Shown piece by piece: positions 17,347 to 26,374 of a DNA stretch of 64,000 nucleotides. The stretch is taken from positions 7,602,001 through 7,666,000 of the forward strand of contig NZ_CP029425.2 of assembly GCF_002278135.3 (NCBI RefSeq), written 5' to 3'. Under the pieces are notes generated by a model. That model saw nothing but the letters and a program-made list of their open reading frames with translations, ran no database searches and was not told where the DNA came from. This DNA is from Bradyrhizobium ottawaense. Lineage in GTDB: Bacteria > Pseudomonadota > Alphaproteobacteria > Rhizobiales > Xanthobacteraceae. The position numbers and the translations under genes are program-made. The stretch's first letter is position 1, and each line of letters starts with the position of its first letter.

Positions 17347-19031
17347 TTCTTGTCGGTGAAATATGCGTCCGAGAAAACGGGCTCGCCCACCGACCCGCTG
17401 TCGAGCCAGATGTCCTTCACATTATCGGCTAAAGCGAGGGTGACGTCCAAAACCGTGTAGCTCAGGGACGGCGCGTTCTCGATAATCCGCCGTTCCGCCT
17501 GCTGATAAAGCGCGGTGCGTTGCGCCTTGTCACCAGCCTGTTCAGCCTTCTGAATGATGTCCCACAGGGGCAGATCCTGATAGCGGGATGGATTGAAGGG
17601 ATTGCGGACACCATTCAGGTCAGGCTTGTACGAAATACGATAGATCTCGGCGCCAGGCGCAACCCAATACAGTGGAACGACCTCATAGTCATTTGGACCA
17701 AGATTCTTTCCTGCCCAGAAATCAGCCTGGTTGGTCGGCTGGAGCCGCACGTCGAACCCTGCGGCCTTCGCTTGCTGCTGGATGATCTGCAGGACCTGAT
17801 CGCCGTCGGGAGGCGAAAAGGCATTGGTGTAGGTGATGCGTATGATCAGCGCTTTGCCGTTCTTGCTGCGAATGCCGTTTGCATCGCGCTCCGCCCAGCC
17901 AGCCTCATCGAGCAGCTTGTTCGCCTTCTCGATGTCATAGGAATAGGATTTTGAGAGCTCGCTGACATATTCCGGCGAGCTTTGGCTCAAAGCGAAATTG
18001 CCCTCATAGGGCAGTGAGCCAAGAAACGCCGCTTGCACGGCAGCACGTCGGTCCGAGGCGTAAGCAAAAGCCTGCCGGACACGCACGTCGTCGAACGGCG
18101 GTCTCTCGGAGAACAACGCAAGCCGAAGCGGCGTTCCACCCGTGAGGTGGCGCACGATCTTGAACCGGGAATTGGCGTCCTGCCAGTTGACGGCAGGGAT
18201 ATGATAGACAACGTCGGATTCGCCGGTCAGAAGTGAGCCGTAGCGTATCGTGGGGTCAGCGAGAAAACGCCACTCAATTCCTTCGACATAGGCTGGGCCT
18301 TGATGCTTGGCAGTGGCCGGCGCCGAATTATAGTTTGGGTTTCGACGGAATATGACGTTCTTGCCGCGGTTCCATTTCTCTACGATGAACGGACCCGAAC
18401 CAACTGGGCTTTCGCAGTTCACGGCCTTGCTACGCTTAAGCGCCGTCGGCGACAAGATGCCTTGCGAGGACTGCGCAAAGACATTCAGCAGCGGCTCGAA
18501 CGGCGTCTTCAACGTGATTTTGAGCGTCAGCGGGTCGGCAACCGCCGCGGACTCGAAGATGCCCCTGAGATAAGGACCGGCTGTGGGGTTCTCGAGCTCC
18601 GGACTGTCGCTCAGCCATCCATTGATGTTATCGACGACCGCCTGGGCGTCCAGAGACGTCCCGTCCGTGAATTTGACATCGGGCTTGATCTGGAAGGTGT
18701 AAGTTTTGCGGTCATCCGAGATGGTCCAGGCGGTCGCAAGCCAAGGCAGGATCCTTCCGTCTTCAGCCCTGGCGACCAGATTGTCGCTGAATTGACGCTG
18801 AAGGTACCACTGCTGCACCCAACCACCATAGAGGCACGGCGGCTCCTGGAAGTGTCCGTACCGGATAATCCCACCCGATTGCGGCTTGCCAGCCGAAGCG
18901 CCCTCCGCGTGCACCGGATCCGCAATCGAAAGGCCAGACATCGCGATGGCGATGATTGCGGCGCGAGACTTCACACGACGATTCAGACTTTTGAGAAGAA
19001 ACACCGCATGAACGGCAGCCGGCTTGGACAT
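17343..19031 (-). CDS. ABC transporter substrate-binding protein (SBP family 5)
   Basis: A 562-residue periplasmic binding protein of the dipeptide/oligopeptide family. A long leader (residues 1-42) ends SGLSIADPVHAEG. The mature part starts GGIIRYGHFQEPPCLYGGW, contains the family-5 pattern WTISDDRKTYTFQIKPDVKF and TDGTSLDAQAVVDNINGW, and later NKLLDEAGWAERDANGIRSK. The ligand cannot be read from the sequence; the partner monooxygenase suggests a chelator, sulfonate or modified amino acid rather than a simple peptide. The next permease overlaps by four bases. Confidence 0.9.
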   Translation of the reverse strand: MSKPAAVHAVFLLKSLNRRVKSRAAIIAIAMSGLSIADPVHAEGASAGKPQSGGIIRYGHFQEPPCLYGGWVQQWYLQRQFSDNLVARAEDGRILPWLATAWTISDDRKTYTFQIKPDVKFTDGTSLDAQAVVDNINGWLSDSPELENPTAGPYLRGIFESAAVADPLTLKITLKTPFEPLLNVFAQSSQGILSPTALKRSKAVNCESPVGSGPFIVEKWNRGKNVIFRRNPNYNSAPATAKHQGPAYVEGIEWRFLADPTIRYGSLLTGESDVVYHIPAVNWQDANSRFKIVRHLTGGTPLRLALFSERPPFDDVRVRQAFAYASDRRAAVQAAFLGSLPYEGNFALSQSSPEYVSELSKSYSYDIEKANKLLDEAGWAERDANGIRSKNGKALIIRITYTNAFSPPDGDQVLQIIQQQAKAAGFDVRLQPTNQADFWAGKNLGPNDYEVVPLYWVAPGAEIYRISYKPDLNGVRNPFNPSRYQDLPLWDIIQKAEQAGDKAQRTALYQQAERRIIENAPSLSYTVLDVTLALADNVKDIWLDSGSVGEPVFSDAYFTDKK

Positions 19032-19063
19032 GATAAGCTCCGAATGTGATAAAGGAGAAGCAC

Positions 19064-20410
19064 TCAGGCGGCGGAGACCTGGTCGGTGCGCTCGCCCTGC
19101 AGTGGGATGCCGAGGTGCTCGCGCAGCGTTTCGCCGCGATAATCCGAGCGGAACAAGCCGCGCCGCTGAAGAACGGGAACAACGTGATCGACGAACGCAG
19201 GCGTGCCGTCGGACAGAACATCAGGTATGACGTTGAACCCGTCGACTGCGCCAGCCCGGAACCATTCTTCGAAGGATGCGGCAATCTGTTCCGGCGATCC
19301 GACCAGCACCCGGTGGCCATAAGCAGGCGCCTCTACGATGATCTGGCGGACTGTTTTGCCGGAGCGCACGAGAGCTTCCACAGTGCGATGTTGGCCAATG
19401 GAAAAAGCAGCGTCCGCATGTCCCGGCAGTAAGCTGAGGTCGATTGGCTCGTTGATCTTCAGCCTTTCGGCAGGAAAGCCGAAACGACTGGCCAGCGCAT
19501 CAAGGGCAACGTCAAAGTTGATTAGATCGTCAAGCTCCGCCTTGCGCTTGATTGCTTCCTCTTCGGTTCCGCCGACGAACGTGACGATACCCGGCAGGAC
19601 AAGGGGCGCCCGTCGTCCATGTTGAGAAGCAAACGACCTGAGGCGATCGGCCTCGCGCAGGGCGATTTCCAAATCGCCTGTCGATGAGAACACGGCATCG
19701 GCGCTTCGGGCCGCGAACCGGAGCCCTGGATCGGATCCGCCGGCCTGGAAAATAACCGGCTGCCCCTGTCTTGAGCCGGGATGTGTCAGTGGCCCGCTGA
19801 TGTCGAAGAACTCGCCGGCATGCCTCGTCGTCCGCAGCCTGCTCGGATCACCAAACCGCCCCGAGGCCTGATCCAGGATAAGAGCGCCTTCTCCCCAGCT
19901 ATGCCAAAGGGTTCGCACCGCCTCCACAAATTCTTCGGCGCGGCGATAGCGGTCATCACGTGACAGCACGTCGCCGCCAAAGCTCCTGGCCGTATAGACA
20001 TTGGACGTCGTAACTGCGTTCCAGCCCGCACGGCCGCCACTGACAACGTCAAGCGACTGGAATCGGCGCGCGAGGTTATAGGGTTCGTTGTAGGTGGTGG
20101 ATGCCGAGCCGATCAGGCCGACAAATTTTGTTTCTCGCGCAATGCTGGCAAGTGTAATCGTCGGCTCGATGCCGTTGAGCGGTGGGTGTTTCTCGATTGC
20201 TGGATCGAGCGCTGGCGTGTCGGCGAGGAAAACCGCGTCGAGCTTTCCACGCTCGGCGAGCTTCGCGGCTCGTACGTAATGCTCAATATCGTAAAATGCG
20301 CCGGGAGAATTTCCGGGCCACCGCCACGCTGCGGTATGTCCCCCAGCACCATGCAGGTTCAAGCCAAGGTGAAGCTCATGTTCAAGCACTGACGTCATCA
20401 CGCGGCACAT
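19064..20410 (-). CDS. FMN-dependent monooxygenase of the NtaA/SnaA/EmoA family (LLM class)
   Basis: A 448-residue luciferase-like flavin oxygenase that uses FMNH2 and O2. Family motifs are AWRWPGNSPGAFYDIEHYVR, LAERGKLDAVFLADTPALD, RRFQSLDVVSGGRAGWNAVT and the C-terminal EEWFRAGAVDGFNVIPDVLS. Close relatives cleave C-N bonds of nitrilotriacetate or EDTA, or C-S bonds. It is first in an operon with a complete peptide-type importer (32 bases to the binding-protein gene), so it probably oxidises the imported compound. No flavin reductase is encoded here, so reduced FMN must come from elsewhere. Another ATG lies four residues inside. Confidence 0.9.
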   Translation of the reverse strand: MCRVMTSVLEHELHLGLNLHGAGGHTAAWRWPGNSPGAFYDIEHYVRAAKLAERGKLDAVFLADTPALDPAIEKHPPLNGIEPTITLASIARETKFVGLIGSASTTYNEPYNLARRFQSLDVVSGGRAGWNAVTTSNVYTARSFGGDVLSRDDRYRRAEEFVEAVRTLWHSWGEGALILDQASGRFGDPSRLRTTRHAGEFFDISGPLTHPGSRQGQPVIFQAGGSDPGLRFAARSADAVFSSTGDLEIALREADRLRSFASQHGRRAPLVLPGIVTFVGGTEEEAIKRKAELDDLINFDVALDALASRFGFPAERLKINEPIDLSLLPGHADAAFSIGQHRTVEALVRSGKTVRQIIVEAPAYGHRVLVGSPEQIAASFEEWFRAGAVDGFNVIPDVLSDGTPAFVDHVVPVLQRRGLFRSDYRGETLREHLGIPLQGERTDQVSAA

Positions 20411-21250
20411 GCGGTTCGTGTAGAGCTGGACCGGAAGGTCAAAAACGGCATCGCACTCTTCTCAATTTTCGGTAGCCATGAACGCGTCATGGCACTCCAA
20501 CATTGTAGAGTAGCCGACCAGCGTCAACCGCGGAGGAAAAATAAGAATGCCTGTTTCAATTCGTGCCGCCGGATAATTAATTTCTGTTGGGAATGCCTCA
20601 TGGCGCGGAACGATAAACTCCGTGACTGAGAAGCCCCATCTATCTGGTTTGCATCACATCGACGGACCGACGCAGCGACCAACTCAGAGTCGCGTAGACA
20701 CGAATGCGCCACAAGGCATTCCAGCGCCAGCGACAAGAGCGTTGCTTGCGTCTATGCATCATACTGCGCCCCGCGCACAAAGATTGAATCTCAGGGTGCA
20801 CGGCTCGGAACAGAAGGGCGATCGCGCCGTAATCAAGCTTGCGCGTTCTGATGTTTCAGGACTGATAGCCCCATCGTCATAATCCGAGCCATCTCAAGGT
20901 AATGAGTTGCAATGGATCACTGATAGGCCGTCCTGTCTCGACCTTGCGCGCCAACATCTGCGGCGTGCGCCAGGGGCGCATCGCCTAAACGCAAAATGGC
21001 ACCCGTAGGAGCGTGAGCATAGCCCCCCGAAGGGGCACGCGGGTCCGAGTGCAGTGACGACCGGTAGGGTGGTTGGCAATGATGGGACGCTGGAGCCATC
21101 TGCCTAAGTACGGGGATCAGTCATCGCAGTTTGTGGATTTCGATGAGATAGTCCGTACCTGAACGAGGATGCGAGAATACATGTCTTGCCTCTTTTTGAC
21201 CGCCAGAAGCGGTTCGGCAGAGACGCGTCAATATGAGCCACTCTGAATGT
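20411..21250. other. Intergenic region, likely holding the operon promoter
   Basis: About 840 bases between the monooxygenase operon and the MFS pseudogene, both on the minus strand. Only short frames without motifs are seen. The part next to 20410 should hold the promoter and any regulator site for the monooxygenase/importer operon, but I cannot assign a box. The stretch around 20900-21110 is GC-rich and looks like decayed IS-derived DNA. Confidence 0.4.
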
Positions 21251-22455
21251 TCAGCTCTTCAGAGAGCCCGCGTATCTCAGGCTGCGGGTCCATAGACCGA
21301 CGAGCGCGATAGTGATGAGGATCGTCACTCCGGATGCCATATAAAGCGCGGCCTCAATTGCGTTTGGAAATAGGGTCGGAAGGAGGAAGATCAGCGCACC
21401 GAGCCCGGCCGTCAGCAGGGTCGTGAAGGCCTGGACGCGCCCAATCAGGGCCGAATCCACAACGGTCGAAAGATGTCCGTTGGCCGCGGCCCGTGACAGG
21501 CTCCACAGCATTCCAGCTATGGCATAGAGCACGATCGCCATCAGCGGGCTGGTCACAAAAGACAGCACAACCAATGAGGCCGGGCCCCTGCAAGAACCGC
21601 GGCGGTTGCTCGGGCCAGTTTCCTGGCGAGCGCAGGTATCCCGGCAAGAGCGAGAGCGGCCATGCCGGCGATCGCGGCGGTCATCTCGAGCATGCCGAAG
21701 AGATCGCTCCCGCCGCCAAGCGAATGAATAACGAAATCAGGCAACAATAGGTTTGTAATCTGGATCACCGCAAGGCCAGTCCCACCGTGACCGCGGCGGA
21801 CAGGCTTTGCGGTTCGTTCAGAAGATAGCGGAACACTTCACGCGAAGCGGAAAGCGGAGTAAGGCCCTTTATCGAACTGCGACTGCTTTCGGTTCCCGTC
21901 GTCAGCCTCCCGAGCAAAGGCAGAATGGCCACAGCCATACCGGCCGATAGGCCGGCTGTGGTAGCGCCGCCGAGACGATCTATGGCATAGCCCGCCATAC
22001 CTGTCCCGAGGGCAAGACCGGCCTGATTGAAGAAGGAGAGGCGGATGTTGAATGCCATGCGCTCGGTCTCGGGAACGATTGACTGGAGCAACCCACTCAT
22101 CGCGCCGGCCAGCAGCGCTAACCGAACGCGCCGAGAATGGCCGAAGAACCAGGAGTGGTCGCGAGAGGTCCTCGGGGAGGAGCTGCACGAGGGCCAACAC
22201 AAAAAGGCCGCAGGCCCTGATTGCTTGCCCCGTCGCGCTGACTGTGAGCCGACTATGTCGGTCGACGATGTACCCGCTGAGGGGCGCCAGAAACAATCCA
22301 GCGACGCTCGAGGTCAGCAGCAGAAGGCCAACCAGACTGGATCCGCCGGCGTGGAAGCCAATGCACGCCGGCAGGACGATGCCAACGCCAACAATAAAAA
22401 ACGACGCTGAGAAAAACCTAACAAACCAAAGTCGGTGTGTTGCTTGCATATCCAA
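21251..22455 (-). pseudogene. MFS transporter broken by three frameshifts
   Basis: Four consecutive minus-strand pieces together make one MFS protein: start MDMQATHRLWFVRFFSASFF with the signature LAPLSGYIVDRHSRLTVSAT; then a frame change near 22170 to LRLALLAGAMSGLLQSIV-like sequence (MAFNIRLSFFNQAGLALGTG); another near 21767 into IQITNLLLPDFVIHSLGGGS; and another near 21580 into MVVLSFVTSPLMAIVLYAIA. No single frame exceeds about 200 residues. It may have been an exporter linked to the neighbouring oxygenase operon. Three separate shifts argue for real decay rather than a single sequencing error. Confidence 0.8.
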
Positions 22456-23076
22456 TTCGTTTCCTCCCGCTCTCCAGGAGGTTACCGCCCTCCCCTCAAG
22501 CTCGACCCGGGCGCGGCCGCTGCAAGGCGGAAAGGCCAGAATACGAAATCACAAATCCGGCCGTTCCCTGTCTCCGCGGAGATATCGGCGTGGACAATGG
22601 CACGGTCGCTATTACTCGCGGCCCTTAGAGTTGATCGTCGCCGCGCGCGTGGACGTGAATGGGATTTTTGATCTAAATTTTGATCTCAACGAACAGGGTC
22701 CCGGGCTGCGGCGTAGAGCGAAGAGGTCGCGGCTCGTCGCACGATCAGCAGCATTTTGAGCGAGCGAACGGGCGCCTAACCAAGATCATCCGCTGGGACC
22801 GCCAATGGCACGAAGTCAAGGGAGTTTCGACCGGTGCCGACGGTTGCGCCGTCGGCGATTGAGGCCGGGGCGGTGCGAGAGGATGCCCGGTCGAACGTGA
22901 CGCCGATAAGGCATTGTGTCCGGTTCGCTGTTGCCTGGCGTCCCAATGCAACTGAGGACGCGAGCTTACTCGAATGTGGACGTCCAACCAGGCGGAAGCC
23001 CAACCCTTACCTGCACAGCGGGCGATTCGATTTAGATGAGCAAAGACTGATGTCTCGATCACGCTTGACGATCACA
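22456..23076. other. No recognisable gene
   Basis: About 620 bases between the MFS pseudogene and the DUF3551 remnant. I see no convincing coding frame, RNA or repeat. Confidence 0.45.
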
Positions 23077-23329
23077 TCAGCGCAGTCGCCATCCTTGTCG
23101 CTGGAATGCGTAGATCGGATTCATCCCGCAATAGGCTGAGGTACCGGAGGAGGTGGCCATACACTGGTCATAAAACTGGCAATTGCCAGGATATCCCAAG
23201 GTACGTCCCTGCAGGCAATAAACGTCCTGCCGAGCCGGTGGGATGTGCTAACGCCCCCGCGGAGCGGCGGTCGAAGGCGATCCAAAGCCGACAAAGTGCA
23301 AACACAGCGATGAAGAAAAGGTTGCGCAT
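23077..23329 (-). pseudogene. DUF3551 small exported protein, one frameshift
   Basis: The start at 23329 gives a signal-like MRNLFFIAVFALCRLWIAF. The C-terminal half, in another frame, reads VYCLQGRTLGYPGNCQFYDQ then CMATSSGTSAYCGMNPIYAF, which is the cysteine-rich DUF3551 motif very common in Bradyrhizobium. The join lies near 23245, where the second frame has a TAG just upstream. DUF3551 proteins are periplasmic or secreted and of unknown function. One indel separates this from an intact gene, so sequencing error is possible. Confidence 0.65.
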
Positions 23330-23739
23330 GATCTAGCCTCCGTTAAGTCTTGAGAGGATAGAAAATTCAGAAGTGATGTTTTGATATTGGTCAATGGCAA
23401 AACGCTCCGTAGACGGTTTGGCCGATCGCCTTCGAAAGAACTCCAAGCGTCACTCGCTCCGGCTTTCAAGCAGCATTCCTGCTATTTCTAAAAAGACGCG
23501 CATTTTTCAAGCGTGATGGCAACGTGTGCGGCGGAACACTCTACGGCAACAGCCGATCGGAGCTTGAGCACTCTCGCGCTTGCGCAATAAGTCAATTCGG
23601 GGACGGTCACAAATCGGCGCGCTTCAATGAGCTAAAGGAGTGGAAGATCGGCCATCAGGTACTCCGCGAGCGCGCATCGCTTGAGATGGGCGACTTGAGC
23701 GGGCCCGGCAGCGCCACATGACAGTGAGTTTGAGCTATC

Positions 23740-24012
23740 CTACGATTTCGTGACCCGCTCGATCCGGCGCAGCAGGGAATTGGCATACTCTTCACGCTCG
23801 CGCATGAAGCGCTCTTGCTGAGCTTTGAAGCTCTCGACCCGTTTTCTGATCTCATCGCGTTCGCTGCCGCCATAGTCGGGCACGCTGAGGCAACCCGGCT
23901 CAACGACTTTTTTCGGCACAGAGCGGGGCCGCTCGATCTCTACCTTCAGCGATTCGGTGAAGGCCATCGTTTCAGCGACGAGCGCATCGAGCTCGCTCTT
24001 CCAATCGTGCAT
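23740..24012 (-). CDS. Conserved hypothetical protein (90 aa), helical
   Basis: The start at 24012 gives MHDWKSELDALVAETMAFTE, followed by SLKVEIERPRSVPKKVVEPG and a helical, charged C-terminus (RKRVESFKAQQERFMREREE, YANSLLRRIERVTKS) likely to form a coiled coil. It resembles small cytoplasmic proteins found in many Bradyrhizobium genomes; no function is known to me. The tiny membrane peptide gene 32 bases upstream may be cotranscribed. Confidence 0.6.
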   Translation of the reverse strand: MHDWKSELDALVAETMAFTESLKVEIERPRSVPKKVVEPGCLSVPDYGGSERDEIRKRVESFKAQQERFMREREEYANSLLRRIERVTKS

Positions 24013-24044
24013 TGACGCAACCCCCACGAAATAATCCCGCCATG

Positions 24045-24125
24045 CTAGACGAGCCAATTCATCACAAGCCAGGCTGCGGCAATGGCGCAAACGCCGATTG
24101 CCAAATAGCGCAGTCCAACCCTCAT
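24045..24125 (-). CDS. Possible 26-residue membrane peptide
   Basis: ATG at 24125 opens a frame reading MRVGLRYLAIGVCAIAAAWL and ending VMNWLV: a short basic N-terminus and one membrane helix. It precedes the 90-residue helical protein on the same strand. The ribosome binding site is weak, so translation is uncertain; the evenly hydrophobic composition is the main support. Confidence 0.35.
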   Translation of the reverse strand: MRVGLRYLAIGVCAIAAAWLVMNWLV

Positions 24126-24680
24126 GGTTCAAAGGAAGACCTCGATCCGTAGTGTCGCGCGTCGGGGCGACACTACATCAGCTCCGGTCACAGGCTGCCC
24201 ATGCGAAAGACGGTTCTCGGATCCGGGCAACGGCCTCGAATGTCTTTCTAAAGTGGGGCAGCTCTGGGCTTGGCGATATCGCAACTTCCCACACTCGATG
24301 TGGTGAAATTCATCAAAAACGAGCTCCCGGGCGCCGAATTCAAGCGCCATCGCAGGGTTGCACCTCGTGTGTTGCCGCCTACGAGCGCCTGTTCCCTGGC
24401 CGATTGAGCGCGCGCTACTGTTTCGGCTAGCCGCGGTAGAGTCAAAGTCGAAGTTCTTTGTTTTCGGGCTTTCGATTCAGGAATTCTGCGTCCGACGGCG
24501 ACAATACGCAACGCGGGATCAGGATCCTCGACCGGTCGGCGGCTCGCGAGCTTTGACCTGCAAAGCTGAATGCCGACTGCGAGCTAGTCCCCATTTCGCT
24601 TGAAGCGATATGGGATTGCCGGAATGCCGGCCAACCTGTAGACGATCCCGGCGCCGCCGCGCGGTCGCCTTTCAGCGGCG
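24126..24680. other. No recognisable gene upstream of the tRNA
   Basis: About 550 bases with only short motif-free frames. The last part should contain the tRNA promoter. Nothing else can be supported. Confidence 0.45.
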
Positions 24681-24756
24681 GGGCCTGTAGCTCAATGGTT
24701 AGAGCCGGCCGCTCATAACGGTCTGGTTGCAGGTTCGAGTCCTGCCGGGCCCACCA
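24681..24756 (+). tRNA. tRNA-Ile (anticodon CAT, lysidine-modified Ile2 type)
   Basis: A 76-base cloverleaf with encoded CCA. The acceptor stem pairs GGGCCTG with CGGGCCC, the D stem pairs GCTC with GAGC, the anticodon stem pairs GGCCG with CGGTC, and the T arm is GCAGG-TTCGAGT-CCTGC. The anticodon at 24714-24716 is CAT. The loop and stem resemble bacterial tRNA-Ile2 (CTCATAA loop) rather than initiator or elongator Met, so TilS would modify C34. An integrase remnant lies directly after its 3' end, as at tRNA attachment sites. Confidence 0.92.
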
Positions 24757-24774
24757 GTATTTTCAAGGAGGGCT

Positions 24775-25042
24775 TGGCCCGCCCGTTCGCGCCTCGTCTT
24801 TTCGTCAACCAACGAAACAACCAATCCTACGTTCTTGCTCGGTGCCGAATGCGTTCCGATAGCGTTCGCTGCGGTACGCAGGGTGGGCCGGGTGGTGATA
24901 CCATAGGTTTCGCGAAGCGTCATTTCGCTCATACCCAAGAAGCCCGCGGCTTCCCACATCGGTGCCGCCCGCTGCATCAGCCAAGTTGCCGCGGTATAGC
25001 CGGTAGGTGAGACGTGGATAGTCCGACCGCGGGCGAACTGGC
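24775..25042 (-). pseudogene. Tyrosine recombinase (integrase) C-terminal remnant
   Basis: On the minus strand, toward the tRNA, the frame reads TAATWLMQRAAPMWEAAGFL then GMSEMTLRETYG, matching the C-terminal catalytic part of phage-type integrases (normally LRHTAATWLMQ...WEAAGFLGMS...YGHHHPDHLR). The conserved RH before TAAT is replaced by GY. Near the catalytic Tyr the DNA has one base lost and one gained a few codons later, turning HHHPAHL into ITTRPTL. The N-terminal part is missing: an IS630 copy sits at 25045. It is a dead integrase that once used, or sat beside, the tRNA-Ile site. Confidence 0.75.
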
Positions 25043-25044
25043 TA

Positions 25045-26162
25045 GTACCCGGAATCAGAGCTGAGTGATACGGCGGCCTTTGAAACGGCGTTGACGGACC
25101 TTTTTCTTGGTCCAGACGAAGGGCTCGGCTCTGTCGTTGTATGCGTTGACGTAGGCATCGATGTGTTCCTGAAGCTGCTTGAGGCTCGTGAAGGAGGTGC
25201 CGCTGAGCGACTGCCCCTGCAAGATGGAAAACCATACTTCGACCTGATTGAGCCATGACGCACTTGTCGGCGTGAAATGAAATTGCACGTTGGGGTGGGC
25301 CTTGAGCCAGTCCTCGTTCTTTTTATGGGTGTTGAGGTTGTCGAGGATGACGTGAAGCTTGCGGTTCGGAAAAGTCGCGGTGACGCTGTTCATGAAATCG
25401 AGAAACTCGACGCGGCGCCGGCGTTTTGAATGGGTCGCGATGATCTTTCCGGTGGCGACTTCGAGCGCCGCAAACAATGTTGTGGTGCCATGCCGCTTGT
25501 AATCGTGGCTTTGGCCGGTTAAGGCGCGGCCATTGGGCAACTTCAGATAACCCTGCGCTCGCTCCAAAGCCTGGATCGAGGGCTTCTCGTCCACGCACAG
25601 CACAATGGCCTTCGCCGGCGGCGCGACATAGAGGCCGACAACATCGGCGGCTTTGGCCGTAAAGTTCGGGTCGTTGCTCTCGCACCAGGACTTGCGAGCC
25701 ACCAGGTCAATCTTGTGGCTGCGCAGGAACCGCCAGACATATTGGACATCGACATCGCCCAGCGCCTCGGCCAGCAGGGGGCCGGTCCAGCGCGCAAACC
25801 CTTGCGGTGGCGGCTTATCCAGCAGCTTCAGAATCCGCTTGTCGGTCGTCTTCGTATAGATCGGCTGCTTGCCAGGCCGCGGCTTGTCTTGCAGCCCTTC
25901 AAGGCCATGGTCGGCATAGCGATGCCGCCAAAGGCTGACAATCCGCGGCTGGACCCCAACTTCCTTGGCGATCGACCGGGTGCTGCGCCCATCCGCCGCC
26001 AACAGAACTATCCGCGCCCGCTTCAAATCGCGCTGCAACGTCACCGGTGAGCGACAGCACGCCTCAAGCACCTTGCGATCTTTCCTCGAAAGGTGGACTT
26101 CTCTTGCTTCGGGTATCATCCCGACCTTGAATCACGACTCACGTTCCAAGAAAAGTGGGTAC
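25045..26162 (-). mobile_element. IS630 family insertion sequence, copy 1 (1118 bp)
   Basis: The element is bounded by TA on both sides (25043-25044 and 26163-26164), the target duplicated by the IS630/Tc1 class. Its ends share GTACCC inverted termini (GTACCCGGAATCAG at the left; GTACCCACTTTTC read from the right end). It has the same length and near-identical content as copy 2 at 32245-33362, in opposite orientation. It truncates the integrase remnant on the left and an exported-protein gene on the right. Confidence 0.85.
25055..26119 (-). CDS. IS630 family transposase
   Basis: A 354-residue DDE transposase. The N-terminal helix-turn-helix region includes RSTRSIAKEVGVQPRIVSLW. The catalytic triad is visible: Asp in IVLCVDEKPSIQ, Asp in HVILDNLNTHKK, and Glu in WLNQVEVWFSIL. 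The frame is intact and probably functional. The product differs from that of copy 2 at one position that I can see (SASW here, SAPW there). Confidence 0.92.
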   Translation of the reverse strand: MIPEAREVHLSRKDRKVLEACCRSPVTLQRDLKRARIVLLAADGRSTRSIAKEVGVQPRIVSLWRHRYADHGLEGLQDKPRPGKQPIYTKTTDKRILKLLDKPPPQGFARWTGPLLAEALGDVDVQYVWRFLRSHKIDLVARKSWCESNDPNFTAKAADVVGLYVAPPAKAIVLCVDEKPSIQALERAQGYLKLPNGRALTGQSHDYKRHGTTTLFAALEVATGKIIATHSKRRRRVEFLDFMNSVTATFPNRKLHVILDNLNTHKKNEDWLKAHPNVQFHFTPTSASWLNQVEVWFSILQGQSLSGTSFTSLKQLQEHIDAYVNAYNDRAEPFVWTKKKVRQRRFKGRRITQL

Positions 26163-26164
26163 TA

Positions 26165-26350
26165 GGGGTGGGCCTCAAGCAGTTCTTTGCGGGCGATCTG
26201 AGCGCCGTCGATCCCGGCATGGCTGACGCTGATTGGTGAGGTTATGCGCTTTTGAGATGGCTCGGGTACTACGACGGCGGATGCGGCCCGCAAGATCGTG
26301 GGGCATGCCAGCAAGGAAAAACCTGCCAGCAGGTGTCTACGGGTCAGCAT
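26165..26350 (-). pseudogene. Exported protein gene, truncated by IS630
   Basis: The start at 26350 gives MLTRRHLLAGFSLLACPTIL followed by RAASAVVVPEPSQKR, a twin-arginine-like signal peptide and the start of a mature domain. The frame runs into the IS630 end and stops at the target TA (TAG). About 61 codons remain and no family can be assigned. The missing part is not recognisable on the far side of the element. Confidence 0.5.
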
Positions 26351-26374
26351 GCGCAGGTGTCTTGCTGAGATTAG

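Noticed and set aside
24699..25256. A long minus-strand frame crossing the tRNA gene
   Set aside because: It is a chance frame over the tRNA, the integrase remnant and the IS630 end; only the central integrase-like part is meaningful.
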